This document shows, one piece after another, positions 7,206-14,770 of a stretch of DNA of 45,136 bases. Positions within the stretch are counted from its first letter, which is position 1. Each line of letters begins with the position of its first letter. The translations under genes and the position numbers were made by a program. The notes below the pieces were generated by a model. It saw only the letters and a list, made by a program, of their open reading frames with translations, had not been told where the DNA came from and made no database searches. Origin of the DNA: a virus; the IMG/VR virus record IMGVR_UViG_3300032323_001184, positions 1 through 45,136 of that record; one strand, given 5' to 3'.

Positions 7206-9638
7206 ATGATTAATGATGGCGCTAATAAAGGGGCTTGGCGTCGCCAACTAAGAGACCGACTCGGCAAATGGGTAGAGATGTATGGTCCAGTGAAATTTGA
7301 CATACAAATTCCGGGGGTAAAAAATAAGTCAATTGGCTATGGAATATTTATAGGCAGCGACCGCTATGGCTGGTCAAAGATTCGAGTAGACGATGATAAA
7401 TATATCCCTAAGGGTGTCTACGAAATAGAGAATAAATACATTACTGGCGTAAAGGCAGTAATCGGTTTGGACGTGTCAAAATCTAAAGCAACCGAACAGC
7501 CCAAGGCAAAACCACTACTCAAAGAGATTACTGGCGAGCAAGCACTAGTAGAAATAAAAAAATCGATTGCCAAATACACTAAAAGTCAAGGAAGATTTCC
7601 TATTGCTAGAAATCAAAACGACGTAACGCAAGCAGCCAAAACTCAGTATCAGTCTATATTTCCGCAAATGAAGGCCGAGTACCCAGAACTAATGTCAAAA
7701 TACAAAACTCCAGAAGAGTTTTGGGAAGGCATAAAGGTTTACGGACTCCGCACCAATGACAGATGGGCAAATAGCGTTGATGATATAGACCCAATGAATA
7801 AGGCTTTAAATAAAGTTTATGCTAGGGATATTTTAGGTCTAGACCCAGAAAACGGACTTATTACTTACTACAGAAACTCGATAAATCATCACAACGATTT
7901 AGCCACTGCTGCCGCTGGTTATCTATCCCTAGATAGCAGAATGGCTTGGGACTACAACTCTTACCTTAGTAAGTATCCAAACAGCCTTACTCCATTTGAT
8001 GGTCGTTACAAAGTTAAAGTAAAGCCAAGTGAAGTAATTGGTCTTATTGGTTTTTCTAATATGCAAGATGAGTATGCAGTAGTAGTAGGTCCTGACGTAA
8101 CTTCTCTACCAAACCGTGCCGAACGAGTCGGTGACTTAGAAATACAAAAGCCCACAGATTGGATTGACGACAGCAATACGTTCGATAGGACTAATGGAGG
8201 CAGTCCTTGGAGAAATTTCAGCACACTATCTAATTTTGATTATTATCCATTGGAATCTGACCCATTGCCAGGTGAATCTTTCTCTGACTTTAGAACTGGG
8301 TTAGGTCTGCCAGACGACGCAATATCAAAAAAGTATCAAGAACTTTATGGAAAAGATATCAATGAAGCCCTAAGTAAGGCTGGTATGAGGGGCGGGCTAT
8401 ACCAAGGTCTACAATCAATGTTTATAAAATTTAAGGGGCAGGACGGTAAAGATTATTGGGGTCTAGACCCTAGAGTATTAGACCAAAGATATAGATATCG
8501 CGGTGGTGGCAACATTGAAGTAGCAGAGGACGATGGCTATGACGTAGCAATCAAGGTGTTATCTACAATCCAAGAACTTATAGGGAAACCATTTATGGTC
8601 AACCGTGGGCACGATATGTCTGACCCTAGGTTGGAAGACGCTCCTAATGTATTACCTGCCGTCGAGCCAACTGTTGAAGAAAAAGATTCGACTAACTCAA
8701 ACTTTAAAGATTTAGCAAAAGAAATGAATTCTTGGAAACCGACTAATGAAATACCCGAACCAGCAAGGAATGGTGGCGGTATGACAGCAAAAACTTGGTG
8801 GGCGTGGGAAGTCGGTCCTGACGGCAATCAATATATTGACTATATGCGCCAACAAGCGTGTGCGTTAACTGGATTACCTGTGCCAACAACGGATTACGAC
8901 CCAGGGGGTTCTTCAGCGTTTTACCTTGAACGAGGCTGGGGTGCGCCGAATCAGAATGCCATAGCCGGTATGGTGAACTCGATAGAGCGTTCTGGCAAGC
9001 AACCAGAACTTTGGCGCGGTGTTTCTGTCAAAGACGAAGAATATGCGGCGTTGCTTGCCAATTTGAAATCTGGTGATGTTATGGATATGCCGTTAGTTTC
9101 CACTAGCCGCAGCCTTGGCGTGGCGCAATGGTACGCAAACGAGCGCACAACTGGCGAACCTGTGCTTATGCGTATCGAGGCTGGTGCTAACGGTACCTCT
9201 CCAGGTGAGAAATCTTATTACAAAACAGATTATGAAACAGTTATCAACGGCAAATTTGAAGTTGTCAGTAATGATATTGTGGAAACAAGTTATTGGTCAC
9301 GCGCGAGTGTCAGTATTGAAGGTGGACCTGGTCAATTTGGCCGTTATGATGCTGACAGAAACTGGGTTCCCAACGAAAACCCTGTTGGCTGGGTAGGACC
9401 AAACAGCGCAAATGAACCTGATAACGCAACAGTTTACGAAATTTATAAATACGCTCGCGACGGTGGTACAGATTTCTCGCGTTTCGACACAGATAAAACA
9501 AAATATACAATAAACGCCGCTTCCCCAGGGTTTAAAAACAACAGAATAACTTTGCACCAATGGGATGTCAAAGAACCGCGCGGTATGCGTATTATTACGC
9601 TACGCCAAAAAGAAGTATATAAGGTGGAAAATAAATGA
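7206..9638 (+). CDS. Large protein with C-terminal ADP-ribosyltransferase domain
   Basis: This 810-residue protein starts at ATG 7206. The N-terminus has RDRLGKWVEMYGPVKF, a motif I associate with actinophage proteins that accompany MuF or capsid genes. The middle (about 100-500) is unassigned. Residues about 540-810 match ADP-ribosyltransferases of the exotoxin (R-S-E) type: R604 in LWRGVSV, S632-T-S634 in STSRS, and E677 in DYETVING, followed by the strand GKFEVVS. Such enzymes transfer ADP-ribose from NAD+ to protein, as T4 Alt and Mod do to host targets. Arginine codons change sharply along the gene: about 16 AGA/AGG to 11 CGN before 8820, but 2 to 14 after it. The transferase part therefore looks acquired. 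The stop overlaps the next start (ATGA). Confidence 0.78.
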   Translation: MINDGANKGAWRRQLRDRLGKWVEMYGPVKFDIQIPGVKNKSIGYGIFIGSDRYGWSKIRVDDDKYIPKGVYEIENKYITGVKAVIGLDVSKSKATEQPKAKPLLKEITGEQALVEIKKSIAKYTKSQGRFPIARNQNDVTQAAKTQYQSIFPQMKAEYPELMSKYKTPEEFWEGIKVYGLRTNDRWANSVDDIDPMNKALNKVYARDILGLDPENGLITYYRNSINHHNDLATAAAGYLSLDSRMAWDYNSYLSKYPNSLTPFDGRYKVKVKPSEVIGLIGFSNMQDEYAVVVGPDVTSLPNRAERVGDLEIQKPTDWIDDSNTFDRTNGGSPWRNFSTLSNFDYYPLESDPLPGESFSDFRTGLGLPDDAISKKYQELYGKDINEALSKAGMRGGLYQGLQSMFIKFKGQDGKDYWGLDPRVLDQRYRYRGGGNIEVAEDDGYDVAIKVLSTIQELIGKPFMVNRGHDMSDPRLEDAPNVLPAVEPTVEEKDSTNSNFKDLAKEMNSWKPTNEIPEPARNGGGMTAKTWWAWEVGPDGNQYIDYMRQQACALTGLPVPTTDYDPGGSSAFYLERGWGAPNQNAIAGMVNSIERSGKQPELWRGVSVKDEEYAALLANLKSGDVMDMPLVSTSRSLGVAQWYANERTTGEPVLMRIEAGANGTSPGEKSYYKTDYETVINGKFEVVSNDIVETSYWSRASVSIEGGPGQFGRYDADRNWVPNENPVGWVGPNSANEPDNATVYEIYKYARDGGTDFSRFDTDKTKYTINAASPGFKNNRITLHQWDVKEPRGMRIITLRQKEVYKVENK

Positions 9639-9763
9639 CCGATTATGGAATGATGCTATTGTCTGGCATCAACGATTCAGTTGCGTTGAAAACTGATGAA
9701 GATAAAGAAACAGTAGTTGAAGCAGTTGAGACAATGTTGACAAAATCAGAGAATAATGAATAA
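9635..9763 (+). CDS. Small acidic protein, 42 residues, coupled to the ART gene
   Basis: ATG at 9635 overlaps the stop of the ADP-ribosyltransferase gene as ATGA. The TAA at 9761-9763 overlaps the recombinase start as TAATG, so the ORF is locked between two genes by translational coupling. AAGGTGGAAA upstream provides a ribosome site. The product begins MTDYGMMLLSGINDSVALKT and ends with an acidic helix-like stretch of Asp/Glu/Val. No family is recognised. Its place right behind a possible toxin-like enzyme makes an inhibitor or accessory role possible, but this is a guess from position only. Confidence 0.55.
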   Translation: MTDYGMMLLSGINDSVALKTDEDKETVVEAVETMLTKSENNE

Positions 9764-10464
9764 TGGAACCGCTAGCGGACCTAGGCACTGCTTTATTATA
9801 CGCACGCGTGTCTACTCAACTTCAAGTAAATGATGGCGTCTCTCTAGATGTCCAAGAACGTCAACTACAGCACGCCGCTGAGTTGGCTGGGTACACCAGC
9901 ATCGAACTTGTTAGAGAAGAAGGTCGCTCAGGTAAGTCCATTTCAGGGCGTCCCGCGCTCACAGAAGCCCTAAAGAGACTAGACAGCGGAGAAGTCAAGG
10001 CTCTTTTCGTGACCCGCATAGACCGCTTAGCACGCTCTACAAAGGACTTTTTGAGCATCATAGATAGAGCCAATACAAACGGCTGGCGTCTAATTATGCT
10101 GGACCTAAACCTAGACACTGCCACCTATCAAGGTCGCTTTGTGGTCACCATTATGTCTGCGCTCGCGGAGATGGAGCGTGGCATCATTGCTTCGCGCCAG
10201 AAAGAAGTTCACAAGGACCGTCGCGACAGGGGAATCGTTTGGGGCGTAGATATGGGTCCAAAAAATAAAGCCCCCCAAGAATTGAAGGACTTTATCATTT
10301 CACTTAGGAAGTCAGGAAAGACCTTTCAGGCTATTGCTGATTCCCTAAACGAGAGCGGGGAACCTACTCAGAATGGTCGTCAGTGGTATCCGACGACAGT
10401 TCGGAATCTACATCAACTTGCTCTAGCGGAGCAGGGTCTGCCTCCAACTGAGAGCGCAGAATAA
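9763..10464 (+). CDS. Small serine recombinase (resolvase/invertase type)
   Basis: This is a 233-residue protein. The N-terminal catalytic domain (10-150) has ALLYARVSTQ with nucleophile S17, then RPALTEALKRLDSGEVKALF, TRIDRLARS and an EMERGIIASRQKE helix. These are all landmarks of the resolvase/invertase family. The C-terminal 80 residues look like a short DNA-binding region (FIISLRKSGKTFQAIADSLN; NGRQWYPTTVRNL). It is far shorter than large serine integrases, which usually exceed 450 residues, so resolution or inversion is more likely than integration. No crossover sites were identified. Its last 101 bp overlap the 3' end of a convergent glycosyltransferase gene. Confidence 0.88.
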   Translation: MEPLADLGTALLYARVSTQLQVNDGVSLDVQERQLQHAAELAGYTSIELVREEGRSGKSISGRPALTEALKRLDSGEVKALFVTRIDRLARSTKDFLSIIDRANTNGWRLIMLDLNLDTATYQGRFVVTIMSALAEMERGIIASRQKEVHKDRRDRGIVWGVDMGPKNKAPQELKDFIISLRKSGKTFQAIADSLNESGEPTQNGRQWYPTTVRNLHQLALAEQGLPPTESAE

Positions 10465-11176
10465 CAGTCTGAGCAAAGTTGCCTGGGAAGTTATAGTCTC
10501 CAGCGTGAGTAATGTTTACCCAAGGCGCTGCGTAAACCTTGTTGCCTAGGTCTTGCCACTTACGGCAGAAGTAGTAGTCTTCAGAAAGAAGAATTCCGTT
10601 TTCGTCAACTTCAGTAGCAAAGTATTCAGTAACTTGTTGGCTAAAATCAATTGCCCCAGTGTTTCCGTGGTGAGCATAAGTTTTACAGTGTGGCTTCATA
10701 GCCTCAAAAACATTACGTCTAATAAACATCATTCCAGTAGCAACGTTCACCACTTCAAGTGGCTCGTCTAGTTTGATAGTTACTTGACCCTTGGGTAAGT
10801 TAGCAGAGAAGAATCCACTATAGAGACTTAGGTCTTCCTTGCCTTTGACAGCAGCATTACGAACCATATCCCAGTTGATGTTTTTCATTGGATAGATGGC
10901 ACCGATAAGGTCTACGCCAGACTCAATCATTTTTACAACGTGGTCAGCGTCAAACCAGTGGTCCGCATCGATAAACAAGAGAGCATCGCAGTCGGTTTTC
11001 TCAAACTCATAAGATAAAGCATTACGCGCCCTAGTGATTAGGCTCTCGTTGTAGACCTTAGAGTAGACAGTTTGGTGTCCCTTATTAGCCAAGGCAACAA
11101 TCAAGTTGATAAGGCTTTCTGTATAGATACCTTTACAGTTTCCACCATACATAGGAGTCGCAATAAAAATCTTCAT
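10364..11176 (-). CDS. GT-A type glycosyltransferase-like protein
   Basis: This 270-residue protein starts at ATG 11176 behind AAAGAAAGAAG. It begins MKIFIATPMYGGNCKGIY and has LLFIDADHWFDADHV around residue 68, where the DAD acts as the metal/nucleotide-sugar DxD motif. The strand order and words ARNALSYEF and DLIGAIYP fit small phage GT-A enzymes. It would move a sugar from a nucleotide donor to an unknown acceptor such as phage DNA, virion protein or host envelope. The acidic C-terminal tail (SELSSDTTDDHSE) is encoded inside the end of the convergent recombinase gene. A strong hairpin lies in its leader at 11200-11234. Confidence 0.75.
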   Translation of the reverse strand: MKIFIATPMYGGNCKGIYTESLINLIVALANKGHQTVYSKVYNESLITRARNALSYEFEKTDCDALLFIDADHWFDADHVVKMIESGVDLIGAIYPMKNINWDMVRNAAVKGKEDLSLYSGFFSANLPKGQVTIKLDEPLEVVNVATGMMFIRRNVFEAMKPHCKTYAHHGNTGAIDFSQQVTEYFATEVDENGILLSEDYYFCRKWQDLGNKVYAAPWVNITHAGDYNFPGNFAQTVILRSQLEADPAPLEQVDVDSELSSDTTDDHSE

Positions 11177-11199
11177 TTCGTATCTTCTTTCTTTATTTA

Positions 11200-11234
11200 G
11201 GGAGGACTAGAGCACAAGGAACCCTAGTCCCCCC
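11200..11234 (-). other. Leader hairpin upstream of the glycosyltransferase
   Basis: Read on the minus strand, GGGGGGACTAG pairs with CTAGTCCTCCC over 11 positions, one of them G-U, around a 13-nt loop. On the plus strand the same position would be an A-C mismatch, so the structure fits minus-strand RNA. It stands 24 nt before the start codon and is not followed by a T run, so it is not a standard terminator. It may protect the message or control translation. The remaining gap, 11177-11277, shows nothing else. Confidence 0.45.
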
Positions 11235-11277
11235 GCCTGTGATGCTCTCCCGCAACACATCTTTAATCTATCACTAT

Positions 11278-13908
11278 TTATAGTGAACCAAATCGTGTGG
11301 CGTAAGCCCAGTTTACGTCCGTGTTTTGTGGCACAGCCCTAGGCACTAACATACGACCTTGGATTTCAGCGTTAGTTCCCTGACCAATAATTCCTAGACC
11401 ACGGTCTGAAAGTTTGCGCTGGAAAGCAATTTGAGTCATAGCCTTCTCACCGCGGTCTTCAGACCAAGCGCGGTAAATCTGATACAGTTCCTTCACCCTA
11501 AGGATTGCGCCTTCGCTTTCCTTGCTCTCTTCGTTCAAGAACATACCGATACGGTCTTCGTTCTTTCGATAGATGTCAGCAGCCTCGGACACAGCGGTGC
11601 ACCAACCAAGCGGGTCGCGAGCACTAGAGCCAAGATACTTGATAGCGCCTTCGACAGCCCAAGAAAGAATTGCTGGAAGCGCACCCTCAGGGTCAAACAA
11701 GTATGCCTTTAGGTCTGGGTCTGGCGACTCAGGGACATTGCTCCAAGGAATCGGTCGTAGACGACGCCACATAGCATCGTCAGTAATCATAGGTCGGTGG
11801 TTTGTTGTGACCCACAACTTAGCCATAGCCTTGAAAGTAAACGGCTTCTCACCTGGAGAACGAGCAGAAATTTCAGACGAACCTGTCAACTTCTTTACTG
11901 CGTTCTCTTTTAGACGCTCGGACTCAGGCAACTCGTCCACCCAAACCATACGACGCCCGCGCAACTCAGCCCAGTGGTAAAGGTCAGTAGAAGAGGACTG
12001 TCCGTTAGCATCAGCAAGAATGTTTGAGTCCAAAGGCCACGCATACTGAGCAGTGCCCAAAGCCTTGACTATTGCTTCAACAAACGTGTTCTTACCAGAA
12101 CCAGGTGGACCATAAACCAAGAACATAACGTCTTGAGTGTTTAGACCAGTGAGAGTGTAGCCAGCAGCACGCTGTAGCCAATCCTGAAGTTCTTTATCCC
12201 CGCCAGTGGCATAGTCAACAAACTGTTCCCATCGAACGTTACGCATACCTTGGGTATAACCGACTGGAGCACGCTTGGTAATAAATAGGTCAGGACGACC
12301 TTTCAGCAGTTCACCAGTTTTTAGGTCCACTACACCGTTAGAAACACCAAGCAAATATTCATCGCCATCCCAACGTTCTACGGGAGTAACGATTCGCTCG
12401 TCTGAGTTTGCGCTCTCGATGGCAGACTTCAAACGTGAGTTTGATTTAGCCTGACTAGACCACTTCACAACTTCTGTCTGCTTATCTGGGTCGTCATAGT
12501 GAACGACTTCAGTAGCAATAATTGGCGCAAGTTTTTTACATAGTTCTTGCATACCTAAGTCTTCAGCATCTGGACGCCAATAAGTTCCGTCCCAAATAAA
12601 CCAGCCAATGCCAGGTGTATATCGAATAGAAGAACCAAAGGTATCTACTAGACGTCTACCGTTTCCAGTGTCCGATAGCGAACGCTTACCTGGAGTTCCA
12701 CCTTCGTTTTCAGATATGGCGTCAGGGTCTTTAGGCAAATCTACGTTTCCAGAACTAAAAGCCTCAGAGATAGACATACCGCTACGAGCAGCCTCGGTCA
12801 TATCTCCGCCCAAAGTTCCAGGCAGGTAAGAAGAATCCTCTATGTCGTCAGGGTCTGAAGTGCTAGGTCTAGGTTCATAATTATTTACAGTCTTCTGAGC
12901 GTTTACTTGAGCCTGCGCTTTATTCTTTTCAGCCCACTCTTGTAGACCTGGATAAATCAGTTCAGTAACTGGGTTCTCGGCAACGAAATCCATAGCGCGA
13001 CGAGTGTGCATAAGCAAAGAGTTAGGTCCCTCTAGTTCCATAGGTGGACGCACTTTTTCGTGATTGAAACGCATCATCATTGTCTCAATCATTAGACGCT
13101 TTTCTGGGGTATCTACACCAAACTTGTTTGAGATAGCGCAAGCCAACTTGTAGATATCTACAGCGCGAGAGCCTTCATCAATACCTTCTTCAAGCATTTT
13201 CGCAATATCAACACGCTCGCCTTTGAAATCTAAATCTCCAAGCCAACCCCACTCGCCTTCACCGAGCGAAGTAGAAGATTTTCTACTGCCTTTTCTCAAG
13301 ACATTTAGCAGGCTATCTGGGGCGTCCGCCATCTGTATTTGCCAAGGTGCTTTGCCATCAGCCCACTCATAGTCAACGCCAGAGCCGTGGCGTGAAGGGG
13401 CGAGCATTACGTAGCCGTTGTGCTTGATATCAATACCTGGCAAGCCAGAAGCCTTTAGATTTCCAATAAGTTTTTCGTCAGCATCGCACTTGAAGAAGAT
13501 GTGGCGACCGCGAGATTGTCTACCGTTGTAGGTGTAAGCGCCAGTGTAGGCTTCGACAGTTTCTGGAAGGTCATACTCCAAAAGTTCTAAGAATTTATCC
13601 CAAGAATCTAAACCGCCAGAGCGCGGGTCGACATCGATTACTAAAAATCCAGATTTTTGACAGACAACGCCGATGTTGTTGGCAGGAGAGTTCTGCCACC
13701 AGTTGTGAATGATTAGTTCATCGTCAGTAGCGCGAACATTCCAATCGCCAATCGTTGGGTGCTTACCTACGTCTTTAGGCTCACTGTGCTGACCATTACA
13801 GGTGCAACGTCCAGAGTCATTGATTCCGTAGCAAGGAAGTATTTTCCAGCCAGTAGTTGCGTACCAAGCCGATGCTTTTTGTAGTTTTTCTTGGTGGGGA
13901 GAGTTCAT
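11278..13908 (-). CDS. Primase-polymerase fused to D5/SF3-type helicase
   Basis: This 876-residue protein combines two replication activities. Residues 10-200 are a bifunctional primase-polymerase domain. A Cys pair and GKHP lie at 35-51, the catalytic acids are D92 and D94 in LVIDVDPRSGG, and H136 lies in RGRHIFFK. A linker of low complexity follows (about 340-410). Residues 420-800 are a D5-N region and superfamily 3 helicase with Walker A GPPGSGKN (K606), MVWVDELPE as Walker B and AKLWVTTNHRP as the sensor/motif C. This is the layout of P4- and phage-type primase-helicases that open the origin and prime replication. GGAGAGG lies about 15 nt upstream of ATG, further than usual. Confidence 0.92.
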   Translation of the reverse strand: MNSPHQEKLQKASAWYATTGWKILPCYGINDSGRCTCNGQHSEPKDVGKHPTIGDWNVRATDDELIIHNWWQNSPANNIGVVCQKSGFLVIDVDPRSGGLDSWDKFLELLEYDLPETVEAYTGAYTYNGRQSRGRHIFFKCDADEKLIGNLKASGLPGIDIKHNGYVMLAPSRHGSGVDYEWADGKAPWQIQMADAPDSLLNVLRKGSRKSSTSLGEGEWGWLGDLDFKGERVDIAKMLEEGIDEGSRAVDIYKLACAISNKFGVDTPEKRLMIETMMMRFNHEKVRPPMELEGPNSLLMHTRRAMDFVAENPVTELIYPGLQEWAEKNKAQAQVNAQKTVNNYEPRPSTSDPDDIEDSSYLPGTLGGDMTEAARSGMSISEAFSSGNVDLPKDPDAISENEGGTPGKRSLSDTGNGRRLVDTFGSSIRYTPGIGWFIWDGTYWRPDAEDLGMQELCKKLAPIIATEVVHYDDPDKQTEVVKWSSQAKSNSRLKSAIESANSDERIVTPVERWDGDEYLLGVSNGVVDLKTGELLKGRPDLFITKRAPVGYTQGMRNVRWEQFVDYATGGDKELQDWLQRAAGYTLTGLNTQDVMFLVYGPPGSGKNTFVEAIVKALGTAQYAWPLDSNILADANGQSSSTDLYHWAELRGRRMVWVDELPESERLKENAVKKLTGSSEISARSPGEKPFTFKAMAKLWVTTNHRPMITDDAMWRRLRPIPWSNVPESPDPDLKAYLFDPEGALPAILSWAVEGAIKYLGSSARDPLGWCTAVSEAADIYRKNEDRIGMFLNEESKESEGAILRVKELYQIYRAWSEDRGEKAMTQIAFQRKLSDRGLGIIGQGTNAEIQGRMLVPRAVPQNTDVNWAYATRFGSL

Positions 13909-14029
13909 CAGTTACTACTAAAACCTCTCCGAATTTGTTTGTCGTTTCATATTTGCCTTTCAAGGATGAGCCCAATAGTAGCATCTGGGGACACCAAAAT
14001 TAGCCAACTTAAGTGGTGTTTCTCTCAAA

Positions 14030-14058
14030 TTGACTAAGTTTTTTTGGGATACAATAAT
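14030..14058 (+). promoter_or_regulatory. Candidate promoter in the divergent intergenic region
   Basis: The 192-bp gap 13909-14100 separates the primase-helicase (-) from a membrane protein gene (+). TTGACT at 14030-14035 and AATAAT at 14053-14058 with 17 bp between them are a plausible plus-strand promoter; TACAAT at 14050 is an alternative -10 with a short spacer. No Shine-Dalgarno precedes ATG 14101. I see only a weak inverted repeat (ACACCA/TGGTGT, 13991-14019) elsewhere in the gap. Confidence 0.4.
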
Positions 14059-14100
14059 AAAAGACTAATCGCCCACTTTATTGGATTACTATTCTAACTC

Positions 14101-14427
14101 ATGGCTCAAGAACTTATTTTCACAATAGCAGCGATGATTACTGCCACAGGCGTAATCATTGGCTCTCTAGTTGCCATATATAAATTGGCTAGAAAAATTG
14201 GCGACTCGATTGGCTTGGATAAAAGCGGTCGCACTCTTTCAGAACGCCTAGACAGAGTAGAGCACCAACTTTGGGAGAACGGCGGTTCATCTCTTGCTGA
14301 CCGAGTAAACAGCATCGAGTCTCACGCAGTAGCAACTACAGCAAAACTTGAACTAATCGAAGCCCTTCTTGTGAGAAATGAAAAAGACTCAATTCCTACA
14401 ATAAAAAAATCTCGTATAAAAAGGTGA
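14101..14427 (+). CDS. Single-pass membrane protein with coiled coil (holin-like candidate)
   Basis: This 108-residue protein starts at ATG 14101. A hydrophobic segment spans about residues 4-27 (FTIAAMITATGVIIGSLVAI), followed by basic YKLARKIG. A heptad-like helix (SERLDRVEHQLWENG, then ADRVNSIESHAV) and a Lys/Arg-rich end complete it. One transmembrane helix, a coiled coil and a basic tail are seen in some phage holins and in other small phage membrane proteins. There is no endolysin next door, so holin is only a candidate. No leader ribosome site is visible, and translation may depend on a short leader. Confidence 0.6.
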   Translation: MAQELIFTIAAMITATGVIIGSLVAIYKLARKIGDSIGLDKSGRTLSERLDRVEHQLWENGGSSLADRVNSIESHAVATTAKLELIEALLVRNEKDSIPTIKKSRIKR

Positions 14428-14498
14428 GTTAGAGCCAGTTTTTTAGCCGCGATACAGTATCATAAAGACACAATCGACATACGAAAGAGAGACCTATC

Positions 14499-14768
14499 GT
14501 GTCGCTATCTGACCAAATAAAAGCAGAGTCAACTAAGGTCATTACTAAGCGATGTAAAATCGGAGTTATTCTTTTGGACTTAACTCAAGAAGATAGGGAT
14601 TCTCTAATCCAAGCATTCGACAAACCAGCGCACTCTCTGGGCGGACTATCTAATACTAAAATTCACAAAATCTTGATATCAGAAGGTTTTGAAATAGCAC
14701 TAAGCACTGTAGACAGACACAGAAACAAAGACTGCGGTTGCTTTATGGCTGCCAGAATAGGTAAATAA
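14499..14768 (+). CDS. Small HTH-like DNA-binding protein
   Basis: This 89-residue protein starts at GTG 14499, placed by GAAAGAGAG a few bases upstream. It ends 2 bp before the metallophosphoesterase gene, so the two form an operon. The C-terminal half, LSNTKIHKILISEGFEIALS followed by TVDRHRNKDCGC, reads like a helix-turn-helix in which the recognition helix is STVDRHRNK. The Cys-Gly-Cys end is notable. Small proteins like this precede Mre11-like phosphoesterases in actinophages. It could be a regulator or a DNA-binding subunit for the neighbour. Confidence 0.6.
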   Translation: MSLSDQIKAESTKVITKRCKIGVILLDLTQEDRDSLIQAFDKPAHSLGGLSNTKIHKILISEGFEIALSTVDRHRNKDCGCFMAARIGK

Positions 14769-14770
14769 AA

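Noticed and set aside
9763-10464. Serine integrase with attP
   Set aside because: At 233 residues it lacks the long zinc-ribbon and coiled-coil C-terminus of phage integrases, and no att core was visible nearby.
11200-11277. tRNA-like look of the region after the primase gene
   Set aside because: A GGGTTCC stretch and GC-rich stem are present, but no acceptor stem, anticodon arm or CCA-type end can be formed.
13991-14019. Inverted repeat ACACCA...TGGTGT as an operator
   Set aside because: Only six paired bases with a 17-base spacer; easily expected by chance in a 192-bp gap.
14101-14427. Confident holin call
   Set aside because: One membrane helix and a coiled coil alone do not prove it, and no endolysin is adjacent.
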